From Symsagittifera roscoffensis (Eukaryota; Xenacoelomorpha; Acoela; Convolutidae): a stretch of DNA of 64,000 nt. Of the stretch, positions 20,263-31,809 are shown piece after piece. A program made the translations under genes and the position numbers. Each line of letters begins with the position of its first letter. Position 1 is the stretch's first letter. The notes beneath the pieces were generated by a model. That model saw nothing but the letters and a program-made list of their open reading frames with translations, did no database searches and was not told the origin of the DNA. The stretch spans positions 22,664,360 to 22,728,359 of the forward strand of contig NC_087069.1 of NCBI RefSeq assembly GCF_963678635.1, written 5' to 3'.

Positions 20263-21600
20263 TTCCATTCAAGCTGATTGTTTTTCTTCCTGTATTATGT
20301 GCCAGGCTCTTTTAATTGTCGGTACTCGACGTGACCATCTAAAAAAGGTTTTCTGCAGACGTTTTAACGTTTCCTCGTCACTTCAGGTCCTCTTACGGAA
20401 ATTACGAAAAGGATTCAGTATCCGATCTTTTTGATGAAAGAATTACTTCAGCGCATGATCTTCCATGCAATTTTGTACTATACAGTTTACCAGTATCGGC
20501 CTTGCATATTCTGGTAGCATATTATCTCTCTCTCGGTACAGCTCTTTACAGCCTGGATATCTTTTTCCGCTTTGAGCTTCCTCTTATTCTTAGTCAATAT
20601 TTTGTGGGCGACTTTCTTCATAGCCTGTGCTTTCGCTAGTTCATTGCCGACATGGGGAAAAGCCACCGCCTCGTCCGATGTCGCGATTGGTTCTACTTCA
20701 ACATACCTCACTATTTTTGTGTTTCATGGGCATTGGCTCCTTAGACGTGATTCCAATTCCTCGCTGAAACCAAATTGATGCCTATGCTTGTTGTCAACTC
20801 TGCCTAATTTAGGTTTTAAAATGTATTGCCGGATCCACTCAATGTGTCGTTCCTAATGGTGTCGAAAGTGCCTGGTATCTGGAACTGAGTCCACCGTAGT
20901 CACAAGATCGACTCTGGCCCTGTCGATGCTTCAGGAGCCTGGAAGTACGTTGCTGTTAATCAAACTCATCATCATTCCGAACTTGGCTGCTGATTTTGTT
21001 GCTCTGATGTGCCTACTATCTCCCGAGCAGCCGTTGTTTTCTTTGAAAGTATTTGGGAGAAGACACTTGATCGAAACCCAGCTCGTGATGAATTTGTTCT
21101 CTCATCTGCAGACTTCTCCTGCATCACTGGAGTAGATGCTGCCGCCTAATCAATTGCATCTTCTCCAATCTAGAATTTTCCAGTGCCTCAATACGTTGAA
21201 TAGTTTTTATGGTGCGGTGAAAAACCCCGGGAAAAAATGCCCGATGTCCGTCACGAGATTCCCTGGGTTTTGGTCATTTGATGATTGGTGGTATCGGGTG
21301 GATCAGATGCTTTGAGACTCACCTTCTTCCAATGAAGGTACCAATAAAGACCCAAACAGCTTCCACCAATCTAAATCAAATATTACTAGAAACAATCGAG
21401 CAGTATAGTTTAACAGCCACCTCAAATCTCCGGGCAATGCCCTGCTCCCAGGGATCCTGCGTTTTGTTTCCTTGATTCTGCTCTAGAAAGCTTTTTTAAG
21501 AGGTTTTGAATTGAAATGAATTAATCAAACACGAAGCAAGAACTTTTTTTTACATTCCTCTTACACTAGGAGGTCTCTTGCTCTTGGAAGGTTTCAACAA
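20263..21600. other. Stretch with weak minus-strand coding traces
   Basis: No gene can be named. On the minus strand, short helical coding-like pieces (20487-20711, and parts of 20960-21180) occur between many stops and may be remnants of an old transposon protein. Evidence is limited to open frame and amino-acid style. Confidence 0.25.
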
Positions 21601-21624
21601 ACTTAGTCTTTAACTTAGCTCTTG

Positions 21625-21765
21625 CTCAAAAACATCGGTGCTAAGTGAGCCTTTTTCAATAAAAGCATACCCACTGTCCGTTTCAGCGCTCAATGGAGGC
21701 AAAAGGTAATTTTCTGTCCTGAAAAACTTTCTCACGCAGGTGGCGATTTTTTTCACAAGTAAATG
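21625..21765 (+). repeat. Dispersed repeat B, copy 1
   Basis: Direct repeat of 23228-23368. Both contain CAAAAACATC, AGTGAG, CAATAAAAGCAT, CCGTTTCAG, GGAGGCAAAAGGTAATTTTC and a GTGG/TGGTGATTTTTTT end in the same order. The second copy runs into the assembly gap, so its full length is unknown. Confidence 0.8.
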
Positions 21766-21786
21766 GGATTTTCTTTCAGTTTATAT

Positions 21787-21930
21787 CCACTAGTCACAAT
21801 TATCTCATTTTGCTCTAGTTTCTACTCTCATTTACAGCATGCTGAATAACACTTTTAGCGCAATAACCTTTGTGTCTATGAGTTTGGATGGCTGAGTTCA
21901 AGCTTTAAAAAAAAGTGTTTAATCGACCAC
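21787..21930 (+). repeat. Diverged dispersed repeat, copy 2
   Basis: Partner of 13796-13950 (shared TTTGGATGG-TGAGTTCA and AATCGACCA landmarks). Directly follows repeat B copy 1, so the two blocks may be parts of one older element. Confidence 0.6.
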
Positions 21931-22135
21931 AAAAGGAACAATGTCCAAAAACTGTTTCAAACCGTTTCTTACCTAGCCAAGAGTGCAGGAAGGCGGTTAG
22001 AAAAAAACCAGGATTTTTACAGGGCTCAGAGTGGTTAGTTCTTGGGGATCTAATAACTCTCTAAAAAGCCCCATATTTCCAAACAAATTATCACACTAGG
22101 CTTTAGGAGGTTTGAAACCTTTGGGAGATTAACCG

Positions 22136-22226
22136 TTGGAGGGAGGGTTGTCCCTCCAAGAGATTGCAGAGGAGCATCGAAAAGGTTCACTATTTGTTTA
22201 TTCTAACCCTCCCTGCCTCGATGCTC
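22136..22226. repeat. Two nested inverted repeats
   Basis: TTGGAGGGA-GGGTTG-TCCCTCCAA at 22136-22159 is a perfect 9-bp stem. Just after it, GAGCATCGA (22172-22180) pairs with TCGATGCTC (22218-22226) across a 37-base loop. Either could fold in RNA or be the edge of a small element. No gene is seen from 21931 to 23227. Confidence 0.6.
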
Positions 22227-23227
22227 TTTGACAGGATGAAAGTTACTGAGAGAGTTGAGCAATTTAGGAGGGTGAAAAAGATTTTTAAAGCCAGTGTTAG
22301 TTTTAAGTTTTAGTATTTTGTTAACCAAACTTTTAGCATCTGTCTTTTCGGAAAATTTCAATTTTAACTCCCCAGCATTTTTTTCAGCACGAACCTGGCT
22401 ACTGTATGGTGAAGCAAAAATATTTAAATCGTTTTACCGTCCCTGGGCTTTGGTTAATTCAGACTTCGAACCTTTGAAAGGTTATGCTCGCAGTTAGGCT
22501 AAGCCTTTCATCAATCAATCGTGGTCCTACAACTCCATTCCGCCCAAAATCTCATAAATCTGTTTCTAGCATCCTAGGCTGCTACAAGCTCGATTTTCAG
22601 TCTCTTCCGCTAAATTTTTTGTATAGCAAGTTCACTTAGCAACTTTCAGCTGACGATAGAAAAAGAAGACAAATAAAACTTTAATCGGATTTTAGATCTT
22701 TAGCTTCTACACACTAACTTTTTTACCTCTTAACTTCAAATTGAAAGTTATATTTGTCAAAAAATAAAATTTACTCCGTATTTAATGAAGCGTTTTGCGC
22801 AAAAACATGCGCAACGCGTAAATTTTATCGGAACTTTCTATCAGTATAAAAAACCAAAAAAACATGAACAACTTTGCATGAGTTTAGCCGTTTAGCCAGG
22901 AGGTAACTTTTTTTCTAAGCAACATTTCTATCGTGAAACTATTAAATTTGTAAAGAAATTTTTTCTGAGCTCTAAGTATCGATTAAATATCCATATAAAG
23001 TCTGACATATTGATTTGCTCGACTTTTTTGCACTGCCACCGTTTTTGTTTTCAATTTCAATACTAATTTCACTTCACAAATACAGCATAATTACAAAAAT
23101 GATTTCTAAAAAATGTCATCTGAGGCTCAAATTTTTAAGAAATTGTTAACTTTTGAAAACTTAAAAAAAAAACAAGAAGTGTTTAATGAAACGATCATTT
23201 TAAGGAAGCGTTGCATCTAAAATACAA

Positions 23228-23368
23228 AAGATGTTCAAAAACATCAGTGCTTAGTGAGACATTTCCAATAAAAGCATGCCCAGTGTCCGTTTCAGAGCTT
23301 CAAGGAGGCAAAAGGTAATTTTCTCACCGAAAAATTTACTCAGATGGTGATTTTTTTTGCAAGTGTAT
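23228..23368 (+). repeat. Dispersed repeat B, copy 2, cut by the gap
   Basis: Matches 21625-21765 in order and spacing of landmarks. Truncated by the run of Ns. Confidence 0.8.
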
Positions 23369-23568
23369 NNNNNNNNNNNNNNNNNNNNNNNNNNNNNNNN
23401 NNNNNNNNNNNNNNNNNNNNNNNNNNNNNNNNNNNNNNNNNNNNNNNNNNNNNNNNNNNNNNNNNNNNNNNNNNNNNNNNNNNNNNNNNNNNNNNNNNNN
23501 NNNNNNNNNNNNNNNNNNNNNNNNNNNNNNNNNNNNNNNNNNNNNNNNNNNNNNNNNNNNNNNNNNNN
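23369..23568. other. Assembly gap of 200 N
   Basis: A run of exactly 200 N. Nothing can be said about the missing bases. Open frames crossing it are artefacts. Confidence 1.
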
Positions 23569-23930
23569 AGTAAACCCATGGTGCCCAAACTGGGTTCGTA
23601 CTAGCTTAGAACTGGATAAATTATATTTTTGAGGACTACTTTTAAGTCTGAACACAAAAAAGCAAAACACCAAAAAGTCGAAAGACAAACCCAGAACAAA
23701 CAATTTGATTTTTGAGAAAAAGACATAACTAAGACTACAAAAAACACCAGTAGGGAAAAATAGCATGAAAGGTTGAACTAAAATAGGACCCTCCAAAAAT
23801 AGAGCATGAAATTATACCCTCTCTTCTGGCCTAATCCACCAGAAGAGGACGTCCTGAACATGCTCTATAGCCGGCCTCACTCACCGTGCTACATCCACGC
23901 TCTGTGACATTCACGAGTCTATTTTTGACG

Positions 23931-23956
23931 AGAGTTACTCAAATGTGAGTAACTCT
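23931..23956. other. Perfect 11-bp hairpin
   Basis: AGAGTTACTCA-AATG-TGAGTAACTCT, an exact inverted repeat with a 4-nt loop, in non-coding sequence just beyond the 3' end of the minus-strand retroelement fragment. Function unknown. Confidence 0.7.
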
Positions 23957-24240
23957 GAAAAGTAACCGAACTAAAAAGTAACGCTTTTGCGATAAAAACT
24001 AATACAAGATCATGACTAAAAAACAAGATTAACAAAGATTTTTTTTTTTAAATCATCAAATCAAAATAAATTGGTTTCGAATGGTGCTTGTTTTTCGTTG
24101 CTTGTTCACAGTTGTCATCCTGTGTTTTTATCTTCAAACATCTCATATTCTTCGAAATATTATGCAAATGGTGTCAAAATTCTAATATCATAGGAGTCAG
24201 TTATGCGCGATGAAAGCCCCAGTTAACAGCGTGTGAATTT

Positions 24241-25806
24241 TTAGAATGCCATTCCAATTGTGTAACCGTCCTCAACGCCGAGGGATCGCCATTTGGATCT
24301 TGTGCCTCTGATGCAAATGTTGGTTGCTCTTAGTATAGCGAATGAAATTCTACATCTCACCCAGCACATGACATGACTATATGGGCGGTCCCATTTTGAT
24401 GCCAGACCATCTGCTAGTCGTTTGAGGAAAAACGTGAACTCCGGTGCCAAAACACCATCTATTGAAGTGACAAGTGGAGTGAAAGACATGTGCTTTTCTT
24501 CACAAGCCGGTCCATACTTATTTTTCTTTTCAATCTCTGCAGTTTTCAGTACATTCATGGGATTGCGGTTTTGGTAAGACGGAGCGTCAGTGTCTGTAAC
24601 ACGGATGTCGAACGACGCAGCCGACTGTCTATCCCAAACCCCACGAGCTGAAAGATCTGCAATTAGTGCCGGGGTTCCATTTTCTATATCTGGTTCTTTT
24701 ACGACAGGTTCTCTTTTCACATCTTTCCACAAAATTGAAGCAAGATCGCCCACTGCGTCTCTTATTTCGTTGTGTCGTAGTGTTACCAGTCCGCCCTTCT
24801 TGCAAGAAAGTGCATGCTGTAAGTCAAAATCTTGTTGACATCCATCGCATCTCGAGAAAGAACGTTTGAGTGGTTTTCTGTACCTGACACATAGAGCGTC
24901 TCTGAACTCTGTGGCTGACAAATCAAAATTATCTTTCAACAAGGGCAGCGAAGTTAGCCACAAGGAACAGTTGTTGTCGATTATTCTCCGGATCGCTCGT
25001 TTCTGATCTGCTGGTAAAACTGCAAGCAATTCATCGAGTTTATCTTTGTCCACAGCATTTTGTTTCTCCTCGTGATTTTTTCTTGCTTCTCTCATCTTTG
25101 TTTTGTGTAGAGTTTGTTCGAAATTATCTTGGTGAAGGATCGAACTCACGAGACAGTCGGTTGCTTCACGTGAAGTGGAAAATGCTACTTCGGCACTTTC
25201 TTTTGGATTTCGTACACCTAGTCCCCCTCTTTTGACAGGAAGTGAATACAAAACACGATCTGAGTGTGTGACACTAGAAGTTCCTAGTAAGCTTGGCAAA
25301 AAATTTTCCTCCAGCATCTTCTCGAGAGGAGCAAACAGCTGCGACGTATCTTTGACTACTCTCTGGACAAAATTCCATTCGCATTGCAGTGATCTTGTTA
25401 ATCCAACTAAAGCAGCTTGAGGTTCTTTTTCTGCCACTTTGGACAACTCGCTAAGACAATCCAACCATTCTTGGACCTTTTTTGTAGTGAAACGAGTTTT
25501 GCCTTCATCAGAGCCAATAAATCCGCCCAAATATCTTCTACCTTCATTTATTCTGATGCCGAACCTGTCAAACAATTGATGAGCTTTTTCAACAAAATTC
25601 GGGTGAACAACCAAATAACTTTTGCTTGGCTCGGGGTAATAGCCATACTTCGGACATTTTTCTGTCAAAGATGACAACCATTCAACCAGGTTTTCTAGTG
25701 CGCCAAGAGCTCCCAAATCATCTGCATACCATGTTTGTAAATACTTATCTCGGTCTTTGAGTGATTCAATCAATGGCATCAATGAAACCCCATAGAATAA
25801 CATCAC
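24241..25806 (-). mobile_element. RLE-type non-LTR retrotransposon, C-terminal RT and endonuclease half
   Basis: One uninterrupted minus-strand frame of about 520 codons. It starts within the reverse transcriptase palm, just before the catalytic WYADD (residues 26-30), continues through the RT thumb (GGLGVRNP near 194-201), then a C-x2-C-x7-H-x3-C knuckle (CDGC...HALSC, 320-335). It ends in a PD-(D/E)xK restriction-like endonuclease, with ADLSARGVWD at 383-392, FDIRV at 399-403 and Lys near 427. This is the layout of R2/NeSL/Hero-type LINEs, where the protein nicks target DNA and primes cDNA synthesis. About half the RT and all N-terminal fingers are missing, so it is 5'-truncated, as is usual for target-primed insertions. 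No stop occurs inside, so it is fairly young. Its truncated end lies directly against the repeat at 25815. Confidence 0.92.
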
Positions 25807-25814
25807 TAGTGGAT

Positions 25815-26900
25815 CACTACTCTATGACTACTTTTACAAGCACTAAGCAAGGAAAACCTTAAAATCGTTATTAGGTAAAACCTTTCAATTAATCGATGTT
25901 TAATAATTATCCAGTTTTTTATAGTATTTCAACAAATACTTAACCACTCATTAGCGTATGTGATTCACTTTTACTACAAATTTATTGTAACCAAATCCCC
26001 GCAAGCTGGCAACCAATGGAGTTTTTACAGTAGATTAAAGATTTTCGGATTGATTTCTATTGAAAGTTTCAAGACAATTAGAACGCGGTTGTTGCTGGTT
26101 TTATCATCAATCAGAACCTTTGAATTTGACAAAACAAGAAAAGTGATGAAAAAATTGTACATTTTTACTGGATATTTTTCAAAATTAGTGTATAGAATTT
26201 TAAGATTCAGTGAAAAATTATTATTCAAAATATTTTCTACTATGATTTTATCAAAAATATATCAAATTTTTCTTCTGTTGGAGTGTGTTTTGAGACTGCT
26301 GAGCACATAATTTAACATTAAGTTGATGATTCTTCTTCTTGATATGATCAGTGAGTTCCTCGCTGCTATTCTCTGCCACATTCAATACATGCAATTTTTT
26401 CGTTTCTTTTCAGTGACGGCATCTCAATAAGTAGAAAAAGAAAAATGAGAGATTTAGAATGTCCCGAATTTTTAGAAAAGTGAAGTTGAATAGGCTCAAA
26501 AAATGAATAAAAGTGAATAAAAACAGCAAATTTCTTAAACAATTATTTTTAACGTGAAAGAAAATCAGAATAGATATGCTATTTAACCTAGCAGAAATAA
26601 AATCAACCAATCTAACCAGGGAGTTTTCAAAAGTTTTGCTACCAACCAATCAGAAACGAGCATTCATTATATGGAAACTTTTATCTTTTCTGATATCAAC
26701 CAATCAGAATCGAGCTTCATAGGTCATGGAATTTTTAATAAAATTTATGTCAACCAATCAAAAATGAGTTCTACTTCTCATGGGTTTTTCAACAATTTTG
26801 ATATCGTTTGTGGATATCAAGGATTTCTTCACAGGTAGTTAGTATTTGTGGTATTAACCAATCAGAATGAAGTTTTCACAGATTTTAAAATTTTTTGTAG
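25815..26900 (-). repeat. Inverted copy of the 38/41-kb repeat
   Basis: Reverse complement of about 37900-38955 and 40870-41930. It shares the CCAAT-motif series, the GAGATGCCGTCACTG and GTGGCAGAGAATAGCAGC landmarks, and the 67-codon open frame (26025-26228). Homology stops at 25815, exactly where the RLE retroelement fragment begins, so the retroelement or a deletion cut this copy. Confidence 0.9.
26025..26228 (-). CDS. 67-codon conserved open frame, copy 1 (possible exon)
   Basis: Unrecognised. The frame is open for 67 codons and ends in IDPKIFNLL-like sequence in all three copies (here INPKIFNLL). Copies are 38549-38752 and 41520-41723. None starts with ATG; the first codon is TTG and a stop lies just upstream. 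If real, it is an internal or last exon rather than a whole gene. Same-length frames in three diverged copies hint at past coding function. No domain is identified. Confidence 0.3.
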   Translation of the reverse strand: MNNNFSLNLKILYTNFEKYPVKMYNFFITFLVLSNSKVLIDDKTSNNRVLIVLKLSIEINPKIFNLL

Positions 26901-28048
26901 ATCAGAACCAAACTATGTTTATGAAACTTGCCAATCAATCAATTTAATTGAATTGTTCTAACATGACTAACATATACAATTGACACCAAAGTGAGATAAA
27001 TAAGATTTCTTGTCTGGTTTATATTGTTTTTTCGATGCTCAGTTCAAATTTTGAAATTTCAATCAACATTTTTTCGATTTGTTCTATTTCTAACCAGTAA
27101 AAAGAAAAATTACCAAAACATACATTTTGGTTGTTTTTTTTGGTATATTGTAATATAAACAACCTGAAATTTTTTAAATTTGGATAGTCGATTAAAGATA
27201 TTCTGACAAATCTAAATAGTAAATCCTATCAAATTCACAACAGTAATCAAAATGTTGTTCCTTATCTTAAATATTTGTTTCATAGACTCTTCCATTCTTT
27301 TTTTTTACTGATCTACCACTCAATTTGAGTTATTTCTTCTAAATAAAAACATTGTTGACAAATCTGACAGTACTCTTCTTTTCTGAAATCTCCTCTCCAC
27401 CTTTTTAAGAGAATTATTGAACTTTCTGTGTTTCTATACAAGTTAAAACTAATACAATAACCATCAACGTCATCTGTTCACCCCTCTTTTTGTTTTTTGT
27501 AGTAGTTCAACCTTAAAATCTGATAAATGTTCATTACAGACATTGAAAACGCTTTTGATAGAAACATATTTCTTATTGAAATTAACAAAGAAACTTAAAA
27601 AAACTCGAATTGTTGAACCATTTTTACTTATTTTGTAATCAACACGAAAATTTTTTAACCTTAAATAGAGACTGATTAGTTTTAAGTAAATTCATGTAGC
27701 CAATCAAAACCTCAAATTAAGGCAATTGAAAATAACCAATGAAATTCAGAAACTCGAAAAATAATAAAAAAGTTACAACTAACTCTAGATTTTGTTTGTA
27801 ATTTTGTTCAAATAAGACAAATTTTAGTTAACTTTTTATAAAAGCAGTAATTAAATAAATTTTTCTGTAATTTTTTAAAAAAAAATACTGGAAAATCTAT
27901 GGATAATTGGATAGTGTTTTATGTCAATTTAAAATGAGTTTTTATGTTTTGTCTGACTTTTCCATGATATCCTAGCTCTAAATGTGCACTTCAGAGACAA
28001 AAGATAGTTTTGAAGCAACAATATTTCAATTAACAAACATACGAAACA
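26901..28048. other. AT-rich stretch without recognised genes
   Basis: Only AT-rich sequence with scattered CCAAT motifs (for example near 27702 and 27735). No coding pattern is seen. Confidence 0.5.
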
Positions 28049-28058
28049 TCACAAAGCA

Positions 28059-28548
28059 TTATTGCGGCTTGCAATTATCAACAAACATAAAGTCTCCAAA
28101 AATTTGGGACAGTTCTTTGAATTCGTATAATGTATTTTGAACTTGTTTCATTGCTTCATTCTCTTGTACATGAAAGAATCGAATCTGAATGTAGGGTGGC
28201 TTGTTCAAACTGTACTTCTTGATTGTGACACACACCCTCCTCATGTTGCTATTTCATATACTCCATTACCGTTCTCCAGCTCCTGATCCATAGTTGATTC
28301 TTTGCCAGATTTGGCTTCATATATAGGTACGAGTCCAAGGTTTTCAGCATCGTGAGTAACAGTCTTCCGGATTCTCGATAACGCTTCACCATCTTTTTCA
28401 CTAAGATAGACTTGTTGAGACTGTTCAAATTGTCCCAAATCGTTATTTTTTGATAGTTGAAGGCAAGGCTCAAAATAAAATTTCCCCTTGTAGGATTTTT
28501 GGAACCAAAAAAATCTCCCAATTCTTGTTTGATTATTTGAGAACTCAA
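28059..28548 (-). pseudogene. Unidentified minus-strand coding-like fragment
   Basis: Three overlapping open frames read in different phases. The most protein-like path is the frame at 28241-28438 (QVYLSEKDGEALSRIRK...) continuing in 28059-28244 (KPPYIQIRFFHVQENEAMKQ), which needs one frameshift near 28245. I do not recognise the family. It lies next to the tandem duplication but is outside it, and no second copy is seen. Confidence 0.35.
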
Positions 28549-29094
28549 AATAATTGGGAATAGTGTCTTTTCTTCAAAAAATTTTTGAAGAACAGACTGA
28601 TCAGATGGAGAGAAATGAGAAAAATGATTTTGAGATTAAATGAAAATGGAAGTAAAAAGTATGACTCATCATGATTTCCATGTTGGAAGTAATACCAAAT
28701 ATGGAACGTTTTGTATGAAACTTACATTTAGCGAAATCGCGTAGGCGTTACTTCTCCTAGAAATTTCCAGCAAAAATCATTCTTTCCAATGGCTACTGCT
28801 ATGTGTCAAGCTCTTCCCAGCTTTCATTCAGATTATTGTAAAAAATCGTTATTTATTTCCGTTTTTAGTGATTTTTTTCGAAAAATACATAGTAACACAT
28901 AATTATTGTGTCTCTACCCACAACTCTTTATGTTCTTTGGAGAATTGTAAGTTCCATTTGGTTTTAATACAATTATCGCTTAGCCAAATTTTTCAGAGAT
29001 TAGATAAATATATATACATAAATCAAGAAATTGATTGTCATTAAATTTTGTTCTTTACAGATTCTATTCAAGTTTTGTTACGTCGAGCGGAGAA

Positions 29095-29469
29095 ATGTTC
29101 AATCAGCTTAGACGAGCAGTTGAACTTAACTTACGAACGAAAGGAGCTGAAAAGATGCCTAGTATTGCAAAGAAACGACTAATTCGGAAAAAATTCAAGA
29201 GTTATTATTTATGTTCCAACCAGAAACTGGCTTCCACACAAACTTTTGATTCAGCGTTTCTGGATAGAATTCGAAAAATTCAAAACTTAAAATATGAATC
29301 TGATTTGTTCAAGAATATTGATTGCTTTTTTGATTGTCATGGTTCTGTGAATGGTGATTATGTAAGCTTTGTGACAAAAAAATCAATTGTCTTCAAATGC
29401 GCTCTTAAAATTTACACTGATAAATCTTTTAAAACTAAGCTTTGGTTCAGGAACACTTTTTTCAAATGA
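29095..29469 (+). CDS. Unidentified ORF A, unit 1 (124 aa)
   Basis: From ATG at 29095 to TGA at 29467-29469, a Lys/Arg-rich protein with a basic N-terminal half (AKKRLIRKKFKSYY) and a C-terminal half with cysteines and aromatic residues. A TTCTTTACAG splice-acceptor-like site sits at 29051-29060 with the frame open behind it, so this may be the last exon of a longer gene. The identical frame in unit 2 (33509-33883) differs by one substitution (Gln to Leu). No family recognised. It might be a gene fragment carried by the repeat. Confidence 0.45.
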   Translation: MFNQLRRAVELNLRTKGAEKMPSIAKKRLIRKKFKSYYLCSNQKLASTQTFDSAFLDRIRKIQNLKYESDLFKNIDCFFDCHGSVNGDYVSFVTKKSIVFKCALKIYTDKSFKTKLWFRNTFFK

Positions 29470-29533
29470 TTAAAAAAATCAATTTACAATTCAATGGAAG
29501 CTTGAAAAAATGTGTAAAAAATCAAAAAATGAG

Positions 29534-30066
29534 TTAATTTTTGAGTTCCTTGTCACTTTCTTCTTCATGTGCCTCACCATGTTTTCTTCTAAACAGAGCT
29601 AAGTTATCCTGTTGAACCTTCAATTTTTCTTTCTTGTACCTTCTATCATGAATTGTTTCAATTTTTCGCCAATCATGTAGGGAAAATCTTGAGGGACTGA
29701 AACACTTCTTCGGATCTCTGTAGAAGATGTCAAATTCAACCAATTTTCAAAAATCATTTGTAGTAAATGTTCACTTGTAAGCAAACGGAAACTATTTCCG
29801 TATCCCAGATCCACAAATTTATCAAAATACTTTTCATTTGAATCATACGAAAACCTGTACTTTCTTCTCGAAAGTGACTTAGACATAGCCAATTCTTTTC
29901 TATATTCTCTAATTCTTCTACTCTCGAGTTCTCTCCATTCCGAAAGATCTATGATAATGTGCTGACTAGCTTGAGAGATTTTAATAAATTTGAGACTCTT
30001 GACAGTTTCGGTGCCAATTTCAAACTGGATGCAGTAACTCGCCTGTTCTATAATGATCGGTTCCAA
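29534..30066 (-). pseudogene. Unidentified ORF B, unit 1, with a frameshift
   Basis: Minus-strand frame from about 30090, preceded by an acceptor-like TTTTTAG, runs through a helical part (RELESRRIREYRKELAMSK) and IFENW near 29745. There the coding sense seems to jump to the frame at 29534-29743 (FYRDPKKCFSPSRFSL...ESDKELKN). A single missing base in the A-run GAAAATTGG would explain the jump. Unit 2 shows the same break (33948-34480), so it predates the duplication. No family recognised. Confidence 0.4.
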
Positions 30067-31092
30067 GTTTGAGATAGATTTCTGTTTCTTCTAAAAATTC
30101 TTCTCATGTTCGTAAAATAAACTGAATTTCTCATTAAAAAACTGAACTCCAAAAATTTTGCAACACTTGGTTGACTTCAATTGTTTATGAACGATTTTGT
30201 AAAATAAGAACTTTTTATTGACTAAGGTTTTTCAAAAGGGAAGAATTTCATTGAAAACTATTCCTATTATTCACAACTTTGGTTGCGTATCTGTATTTAG
30301 ATTTAAGAAACTAGCAAAATAACTGAATACCACTAGTTTTTTTCATCAACCTCATCACCTTAGAGTTAGTTGTGGAATTCTGATTGGTTAAATTTTGGTG
30401 ATTATTTCTAGAATTCAAAAGATTGAGAAAAATCTAGATGTTAATGTGTAATGACTTCTTATAAAATTCAAGTATTTTTTCTGTAGATTCTAAAATCAGA
30501 AGGCTCTAGAATTTAATCAATAATGACGTCAATTTCTCTTGTGGAAATATTCCACAACTTTTACTGTTCTATAAAAATTAAAGAGTAATGACGTCATTTT
30601 TTAAGGTAGAATTACTTTTTTATTACCTAAATAATTCAAAAGACGCCTTCTTAGCTCTGTAGAGGAATCAAGTCAGTCCCTCTGAATGGCTTTTTCAAAA
30701 AATATTTCTTATGATAATTGAATGTTTGTTACGAGTATCTTGTCAAAAATATATTTTTTTCTAGTTTGAACAGTTTTTAACATATAAATGTTCATAAATT
30801 TTTACGTGTACCTAAAACTCTCTCAAGAATTTTTGAAAATGTAAACAAGTCTAAAGGTTTTTTTTTGGTAAAATGAACGTTTTTTTTCGTTTTTTCAAAA
30901 ATTATGTAAAATTTTAACTTGATTTCTTAAATTATAAGGCAAAAATCGCTATTCCCTATGTTAATACCTTAGTTTTCAAATGTTTCTGATCAACAGACAT
31001 GCAAAAATTAGTTTTCTGAAGGATTAAATTTTGAATAAAAATTTCAAAAAGATAAGTAATTACCTGTTCAAGAAAAATTGTAATGATTTATT

Positions 31093-31572
31093 TCGGCAAG
31101 ATGGGAAAAATGTTTCAATTTTTTGAAGCGTATGGAAAAATTGTTTGACTTTTTTTGTACAAATGCGAAAAGTGTTTCAGTTTTTTGATAAGATGCGAAA
31201 GCTGGTTCACTTTTTTTGACAAGATGCGGAAAGTGTTTAACTTTTTTCCTAGAAGTTCGAAAAGTGTTTCAGTTTTTTTGACAGAATGCGAAAATTGTTT
31301 CACTTTTTTCGACAAAATCCGAAAAGTGTTTCACTTGATTCCTACAAAGTGCGAAAAGTGTTTCAATATTTTTGACAATATGCGAAAAGTGTTTCACTTT
31401 TTTTGAGAAAACGTCAAAAGTGTTTCAACTTTTCTACAAAGTGCGAAAAAAGTTTCATTTTTTTTGACAATATGCAAAAAGTGTTTCACTTTTTTGAGAA
31501 AATGCGAAAAGTGTTTCAATTTTTCTTCAAAGTGCAAAAAGTAGTTGAGTTTTTTTGTCAAGATGCAAAAAC
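31093..31572. repeat. 30-bp minisatellite (GAAAAGTGTTTCA), unit 1
   Basis: About sixteen degenerate direct copies of GCGAAAAGTGTTTCA followed by a T-run and GACAA-like sequence, unit about 30 bp. As the period is near 30, the frames stay open and read K-C-E-K-C-F repeats (plus strand) and K-K-V-K-H-F-S-H repeats (minus strand). These are artefacts of the repeat. Unit 2 copy at 35556-36034. Confidence 0.9.
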
Positions 31573-31809
31573 TATCAGGTATTTTTCACTTGTGTACAAT
31601 TTTTTTAGTGTTTTTCCGTATATGTGTGCAAAAATTATTCGAGTTTCTTAACATATGTGCGAGTTCGGAGCACTAAATTAAGTTCTAATTGTTTTTCAAT
31701 GGTTTACCCTGAACCTCTCATCTATTTTCATAATAAATTTGAAATTGAAGAAATTAATTAATTACAGAAAACGAAGTCAATACCAAACATCAATTATTTA
31801 CAAAAACAT

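Noticed and set aside
12000-22500. A clear LTR pair for the gypsy element
   Set aside because: Only short diverged matches (13796-13950 and 21787-21930) were found, and they do not reach the gag or integrase ends.
23251-23796. Long minus-strand frame across the gap
   Set aside because: Most of it is N; the open frame is an artefact of the gap.
31115-31651. Cys/Lys/Phe-rich frames resembling a repeat protein
   Set aside because: Direct translation of the 30-bp GAAAAGTGTTTCA minisatellite, open on both strands.
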